Source of the DNA: Haemaphysalis longicornis
Taxonomy: Eukaryota > Arthropoda > Arachnida > Ixodida > Ixodidae
Assembly: GCA_013339765.2 (NCBI GenBank)
Contig: CM023453.1
Coordinates: 34,826,926-34,890,925 of the forward strand
DNA length: 64,000 nucleotides
Direction: 5' to 3'
The notes beneath the pieces are model-generated. The model made no database searches, was not told the origin of the DNA, and saw only the letters and a list, made by a program, of their open reading frames with translations. The stretch's first letter is position 1, and each line of letters starts with the position of its first letter. Shown here piece after piece: positions 57,700 to 64,000 of this stretch. Both the position numbers and the translations under genes were made by a program.

Positions 57700-60195
57700 T
57701 TTGGCTGAGGAATTCCCAACCTGGTTCTATTGAATGTGATAAATTCATCCCTCAGGTTTTGTTGGATTCCACTCAACTGGAAAGTGTCCAAGATAATTTT
57801 GCTCCAAAAAAAGCCAGGTCACGGTTTCGATTTAGACAACTTAAGGCCGATTGCTCTGACCTCCAACATGATAAAATTAATAGAGCGAATACTTTTAAAC
57901 GGATGACTTCTTTCATGCAAGACAGGCAAGTACTCAGTCCTGCTCGGATTGGCTTTAGGCGGCGATGTTCTATTTGGAACGCTCATGTGGACTTAGAGGC
58001 GAGGATCCGCTTAGCACAAAAAGGGAAACTGGTGTCGGCACTAGTGACCTTAGATGCAGCTAAAGCTTATGACAGTGTCGAGCATGGTATCTTACTTGAC
58101 AAACTAGCGCGTATAAACTTGCCTACATATCTTTTTGCTTGGATTAGGGAGGTTTTTGGCTGATCGGGAATTCTTTTGCACAAACGAAGGCTATCTTCAG
58201 GAAGATTTCCATAAACTAGAGGAGTGCCTCAAGGATCGGTTTTATCGCCTTTACTTTTTAACATCCTTATGAGTGACATTCCTATATTCCAGATGTAACA
58301 ACCTACGTTTATGCGGATGATATAGCGTTTTTGCAGCCGCAGTCGACATTCATTCGCTATATGACCGCTTGCAGGCCTATTTATCTGTCTTGGAGACATG
58401 GCTTGACAGCATTTATTTACGTTAAATGTGTCGAAGAGTGCTTTACTTGTCTTCCCGGTTGCAGGAACAATTTCAATTTCTCTCGCTTACAAAAATCAAG
58501 TCATTCCGCAGGTGGATTCGCTGAAATATCTTGGTGTTACATACACGTCTGCTTCTTGATTGGAAGGCACATATTAACGCATCGGTCAGCAAAAGCGGAG
58601 AGAGCATTTGGTCGCATGAAAAGACTATGTGGGGAAACGGGCAGGAATGCGCCGGGACACACTTTTGCTGTTGTACCGAGCCTATGTCCGGCCAGTCATG
58701 GAGTTTGGGTGCGTCTTAGTTTTGCAGTTGTCCTATCTTCAAACTGCGTCCGTTATACCTGCTGGAGAGGCGCATTCTTCGATTTTGTCTTGGCCTTCCC
58801 CGGTTCGTTTCGAACCGAAGTTCTGTACTTAGAGGCACGCGTTCCTGAACTTAGGGTCCGTTTTCTCTTGCTGACGGTTGCAAACTTACCTCCGCATGTA
58901 CGAAGCCCCCTCTGCGGCTGCCAAGCCGGTATTTATTTGTGAGCCGAGTATATTTTTTACATCTCCGTGGCCCAAACGTATCTCCCCCAAGTGCTATTCG
59001 TTCAATCATGCCTGGATTTTATTTCTATTAAGTTATATGACGTTCATTCCGGTATCCACAATCGAGCGAGAAACTGAGTTTTACTTTCAAAACCCCTTCC
59101 CTTCCGCTGCAAAACTTCCACCACGCTCGCTATTAGCCGCTATTTTAAATGAATATTTATCCAAGTACCCTTCTTCATCTGTGATTTATACTGATGCATC
59201 TCAAAATGGCGAAGAAAGCTGGAATTGGTATTTTTTCACAATCTTTAGACTGGAGTATTCGCTGCGAATCCCGGATTACACACCCATTGTTATGGCCGAA
59301 TTTTTAGCAATAGCTCTCGCTGTATGCAAAGTACCGCAGGCATGTATCAAAAATTATCATATTATCTGATTCGATGGCAGTTATATCGGCGTTAACTTCC
59401 TCTTCGGAATCTCCATTGTACCACACACTATTATTTTTTGTTCCCAGGCACGTGAAGGAGGTACGCTTGTCTTGGGTCCCTGGCCATACGGACATCAGGG
59501 GCAACGAGCAAGCGGACCATTTAGCTAATCTCGCCGTCACAGCTCCCATTCAATTCGGAATTCCTAATCTGGCTCTATTGCATCTGCGAGACTAAGACGA
59601 TATTGGCATTTAGACGCCACCCGTTCCGATTCGCTTTTATCATTTGAAGAGTTCCAACATTTAAAGTTCGGGTGGAATGTTCATTTTTGTGGCTCTCGGC
59701 AATGCGAGGTGACCTTCACCGAGCTGCGCTGCAGGGTTCCACGGCTTAATTTCTATCTGTTCAGATCAGAACTTTCACCTACAGAACTATGTGTGCGGTG
59801 CCAGGTCCCCGAAACAATCGAACATTTTTTCTCGACTGTCGCCGTTTCTCAACAGCTAGACAACTGTTTTTGAAGGAGCCGATTGAGCGGTTGGGGTTGA
59901 CTTTATCGATAACACTTATATTATCTATTGGCGCATCAAGCTGGGGTTTGCAAGAAGGGATATATACAATTGCATTCCAAAATTTTCTTTCTGCCTCAGG
60001 TCGTTTGAATTGCTAAACGGTGCTGATTAATGGGTAATTCGGGTTTCATTCTTAACTAGTTTCCTTTTACACCCTCTTTCCGGAAATAAATATTTGAAGT
60101 CCTCACGTTTTTAACCAGTTTAGCCCTGGCCAATCCCCCCTTGTGGGTACGTGCCCAAAATATTTGAGGACATCATCATCATCATCATCAACAAG
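57700..60195 (+). pseudogene. I-group LINE, 5'-truncated copy (RT and RNase H)
   Basis: RT: LRPIALTSN-like start, RIGFRRRCSIWNAHVDLEAR, LVTLDAAKAYDSVEHGI, GVPQGSVLSP (58221-58250) and YADD (58310-58321). RNase H: IYTDAS near 59185, MAEFLAIALAV, SDSMAVISAL, WVPGHTDIRGNEQADHLANL, so its catalytic acids are kept. C-terminal CVRC...IEHFFLDC zinc tail, then a 3' UTR and a (CAT)n tail at 60171-60191. Several frameshifts; not active. Confidence 0.85.
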
Positions 60196-62050
60196 CTGCG
60201 CCTACATGTGCATTCTGTTCGCCGGGCTGTGGGGTATTTTGAGAGTTTAGTAGCGCATCATCATCATCTGCTTGAACGCACTATCTTCATCATCAACGGC
60301 TGCCCTAACCATCATCACCCAGCGGCGCTGGCCCGGCTGCATCCGCAGCCACGCGCCACGCGAGAGGAAGACAGCGGGAACACAACAACAACACAACAGC
60401 GGACGGGCGTAGCTCGTGCCTCGCGTTCGGGACAGAGAATAGTTCTGCGATCGAAGAACCATGAGACGCGTCAGCTCTGCGATCGAAGCCATCGAACGCT
60501 GTTCTTCGCTCAGTGGTGATTTCGGCTGGGGTTTGCCGATTTACGGGGTGGCTGCTTGTTTAGTTTTATCTCTGTTCCTTAACCGCGGCAGCGGATAGGA
60601 GTTTACCATATCGTTTTCGTTCTCCCGGCCAGGAAACCACTCCCTGGTCGGCTAGTCTCTCGGCGCAGTATACGTGCCTCTGGACTCCTTCCTGCGGAAT
60701 GGCGTCACGGCTATTCCGGTGGCTTTGGTCCCTACGAATGGCGGGGCGATCCGGCTCAAAAACTTCAAGACAATTCAAAAAGATCCTTCAAGCGGTAAAC
60801 GAGCACTACAAGAACGTGAAGGAGGTGAGACCGTATGGAAAGGGTGGAATCATCTGCAAATCCTGAGACAAGGCCTGCCTGGCCGAACTTCTTACGTGCA
60901 CGAATTTTGGGTCACTCCCGGTGAACCCTTTTGTGCCATCTCACCTTGCATGCTCCAAAGGAATTGGCCCGCGGTGTTGACGTGGACATCTCTCCCAGTG
61001 AACTGCTAGACCAATTCCTGGATGCTGCGTAGTCGCAGTTTACCGATGCTCCCGCGTAGTTGACAGCACTCGCATTCCAACTGAGTCTGTGACAGCTACT
61101 TTTGCTGGCACTGCATGCCCGTCAGAAATCAAGGTGTGGCCTTTGGTGTACAGGGTTGATCCTTTATCTCCCCGTCCTCGCCAATGCCGCAACTGCTGGC
61201 GTTTCGGTCACAATACAGGGTCATGCAAATCCTCTACCCGCTGTGGCAACTGTGGGGGCGAGCACTTGGCTAGCCAGTGTACTGCTGTTGAATCCTCGTG
61301 CTGCCTTTGCGGATCTGCGCATCCAGCCGACTACTCAAACTGTCCGGCTCTTGCATCAGAAATTAATGTTCTCGAGGTACTGGAAAAACGTCGATGCTCT
61401 CGTAAGGAAGCAATGGCAGTAGTGAAAGAGAGGACCTATAGGTACGCCGGGGCAGTGGCCCGTCAAACCCCACCAAATGAAGCATCTCTAGAAAAAAGCC
61501 ATAGGTATTGCTTTGAAAGAAGTCTATAGTGTTGTCTGTAACTGAACAGGTATCAAATGTGTTGTCGGCACATACACAGCAAATGGCGCAGATTCTGTCG
61601 TTACCCTTGTCTGCCTTCCAGCAGCCGGGGTGTAGGCAGTCGGCATCCAAAACTCCCACAGAGCATGTACCCCAGACTTCAAGAGTTCAGACAATCATGT
61701 CCGAGTCGAGTAATCCATCGGCCACCGCACTCCAGCAGTCTGCTCCCAACGAGGATGGCAGGCAGATTTCAGCTATGACATCAACTGTTCACGCTTCGAC
61801 TCCTGTCTCTGTGGCCCCTCAAGGTCAGCCATCCTGCTCCGATCTTGATCAAGATAATGAGTTTGATATGGAAGTTGAAAACTCCGCAATGTCGGCAAGA
61901 CGCCCTGAAAGTAAGAGATCACCTTCCAGTTCACAACCGCCCACGTCCCCTTCAGAAGTGCGTTCGAAAAAAGCAAAAAAGGGCCAATCCGAGGTTAAAC
62001 TCAAAGAAAGAATTTTGGAGGCAGCTGTGGCTGCCATCAACTCCCCTTAA
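60196..62050 (+). pseudogene. I-group LINE second copy: 5' UTR and ORF1 (gag-like)
   Basis: About 500 bp of CAT- and GC-rich leader, then ORF1 in pieces: early part from about 60700 with stops, STRIPTESVTATFAG and YRVDPLSPRPRQC, three CCHC knuckles CRNCWRFGHNTGSC, CGNCGGEHLASQC, CCLCGSAHPADYSNC (61185-61350), and a Ser/Pro/Lys-rich C-terminal part ending AAVAAINSP. Frameshift near 61529. ORF1 proteins of this group bind the element RNA. Confidence 0.8.
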
Positions 62051-64000
62051 TGTCCCTACGCATTCTTCAGTGGAATTGTCGATCAGTAATAGCGGCCTAC
62101 GCGGATCTAAAATATCTTATCCACAATCATTCCCCAGATGTTATTATTCTACAAGAATCCTGGCTATCTCACGGCAAGCAATTCATGCTTCCAAATTTTA
62201 GTGTGTTTCGTCTAGACTGGACAACAAGATGTGGTGGATTATTGATCATTTCTCATATCGTTAAACTTTTGCCGCAAAGCCAAGTTGTCCTTCCAGTACC
62301 TCTCGTCAGAGTGTGAACTCATGGCCATTGATATCTTCCTCCCTGGGTGTGTGCCCTTCTCGTTACTTAATGCTTATTTCCCTACCGGTGTGCTGACCAC
62401 CAATCCTCTTGATTTGGCCATGTCGTCCTTTCAGCAAAACGTCATAGTTGCAGGAGACTAATTCCCATCATGTTAGTTGGGGTGTCAAAACAGACATGAG
62501 CGGCTGCCGTTTATTGGATTGGACCGCAGAAAATAACTTGGTCTGCTTCAACTCGGGCAATGCGACATTCTTTAGGGGTCAAACGCATTCAGTTTTGGAT
62601 TTAACGTTTGCAAAGGGCGGATTAATTTCTTCGTGGAGTACCATTGACTGCCCCTTGAGTAGCGACCATGTACCCATTGTTTTTTAATGTAGCAGTCTCC
62701 CCGAGCGCACCAAATCGTGTAGTGCGCACTTTAATAAACTATCTGGTAATGCAACAAAAACTACGCTCATCCCTCTCCTCTCTACCTAAGGACCCTGCGG
62801 AAACGAGGGCTCTGGAGGTAACAACCGTACTAAAAAGCTCACTAAAAAACTCACAATTTATTGTTTCTTCAACCAAAAACGACGGAGTCAGTCCTTGGTG
62901 GAATCAGGACTGCGCCAGGGATTATCGTCGTAGAACAGGCGGCATGGAAGAAATTATACACAATCAAAGCCCTGATAACTGGGTGAATTTCAAATATTAC
63001 TCCGCCATTTTCCGCCGAACTATATCTGTGGCGAAGGAGGAGTTCCATAAAAGTCGCTTTTCCGCGCTTTCTGAAAAGAAAAACCAGCGTGCATTTTTTG
63101 CATTCCTGCGCAACCGTAAAGTACTGGTAATCACAAGTACAGTTGTTTCAGTTTGTAGAGAAGCCGGAGGAAATTTTAGATTACCTCGAACAGATCTCTA
63201 GGGAATTACAAAAAAGGTTTACTGCAAACCCTTCCTTCTATTATACTTGAAATAGACCCAGGTTCCGCGGTAACGATGGAACAGATGGCTGATGTCATCA
63301 TGCGTCTCCCGGACTCCTCTCCAGGGCCCCGATGGTATCTCTACCGCCTGCATAATCACTTGAGGAATCACCTGAAGGATCTGTTAAATATCGTCAATAC
63401 TTCCTTAGAAAAATCATGGATCCCCCGCAGATTGGAAAATTGCGAAAAATTGTTACTCGGCTAAAAAAGCCCAGTCTAGGAACTATCCCGGACAAACATT
63501 CGTCCAATTCGCTCTGACTAGCAACTTGGTCTAGTTGGTGGATGAGAATTTTTACATGGCCGTTACTCCGCTTCCTCTCTAAAGAAAATATCCTTAGTCC
63601 TCATCAAATCGGCTTCCGCCCAGGCTGCTCTATTTGGTCAGCTCACGTTGACTTGGAGACCATAATACAATTTTCCCGCAGATGTAAGCAGGTTTGCGCG
63701 CTGGTCACACTGGACGTGGACAAAGCATATGACAGCGTGGAGTATAGCATCCTGATTGCCAAACTCAAAGATTGTGGTCTTCCCAAATACATCATTTCCT
63801 GGATACAACAATTTTTATCGGTCGTCAATTTTTTGGTTCCCAAAATGGTTTTAATTCATCGAATCGACAGCAAACAAGGGGTGTTCCACAAGGATCGGTT
63901 CTTTCTCCTATCCTTTTTAATATATTGCTGAGTTCTATTCCAATCAATCAGACAGTTTGCTTTCATTTATATGCTGATGACTAGCCTTCTTTTCTGCTGC
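62050..64000 (+). pseudogene. I-group LINE second copy: ORF2 endonuclease and RT (runs off window)
   Basis: The ORF2 ATG overlaps the ORF1 stop as TAATG. APE-type endonuclease: LRILQWNCRS, DVIILQESWLSHG, SHHVSWG, SVLDLTFA, LSSDHVPIVF (to 62687). Linker to about 63500, then RT: ENILSPHQIGFRPGCSIWSA, LVTLDVDKAYDSVEYSI, GVPQGSVLSPILFNIL and YADD (63970-63981). At least four frameshifts or stops, including a TAA at the GDFN site of the endonuclease. Same orientation and family as the copy just upstream. Confidence 0.82.

Noticed and set aside
1..64000. CRISPR arrays, operons, riboswitches, or viral insertions
   Set aside because: None seen; intron structure, SINEs and LINEs show an animal genome, and no virus-like protein was recognised.

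Overview
This is eukaryotic, repeat-dense, intron-rich DNA that looks like an ixodid (hard) tick scaffold. The clues are a tRNA-derived SINE of the common tick type, many short inverted-repeat DNA elements ending in TTAA, RTE and RNase H-bearing I-group LINE remnants, and an M13 (neprilysin-like) peptidase gene with a partial second copy, from a family known to be expanded in ticks. Species cannot be fixed from sequence alone. One 100-N gap (25001-25100) and several indel-rich duplications show an imperfect long-read style assembly.

0-20 kb, minus strand: an SLC22-type organic cation/anion transporter. I rebuilt eight coding exons between 19905 and 161 from splice sites and homology. All seven junctions keep phase and give about 484 residues; the last transmembrane helices lie off the left edge. 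Its introns hold a nested pile of DNA elements (about 5.8-9.6 kb), a SINE, a SINE fragment with a grown ATTG microsatellite, a pogo-like MITE and odd GTCGT-type repeats.

20-31 kb: RTE LINE fragments, a TTAA-type MITE, a GT microsatellite, a signal-peptide first exon (24563-24647, plus) next to the gap, then duplicated and interspersed repeats. 31-38 kb: three in-phase plus-strand exons form the 3' end of an unrecognised coiled-coil gene, with a LINE 3' fragment in an intron. 38-46 kb: no gene recognised apart from a broken minus-strand retrocopy of the GLYR1/N-PAC dehydrogenase domain, embedded in a repeat and partly duplicated.

46-57 kb: a minus-strand M13-like gene (53310-55277, 655 aa) that has lost the HExxH zinc site, and an almost identical but frameshifted copy of its first 180 or so codons 8 kb away. 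Then comes a complete 762-bp TTAA MITE just upstream of the M13 start, and a probable last-helix exon of a second SLC22-like gene (57182-57281).

57.7-64 kb: two head-to-tail I-group LINE copies. The first is a 5'-truncated RT/RNase H 3' half ending in a CAT tail. The second has ORF1 with three zinc knuckles, a TAATG stop-start junction, the endonuclease and the start of RT, and runs off the window. I found no evidence of a new biological system. The best leads are the dead peptidase with its conversion-like twin, the GC-AG intron in the transporter, and the nested insertion that reveals a TTAA target.
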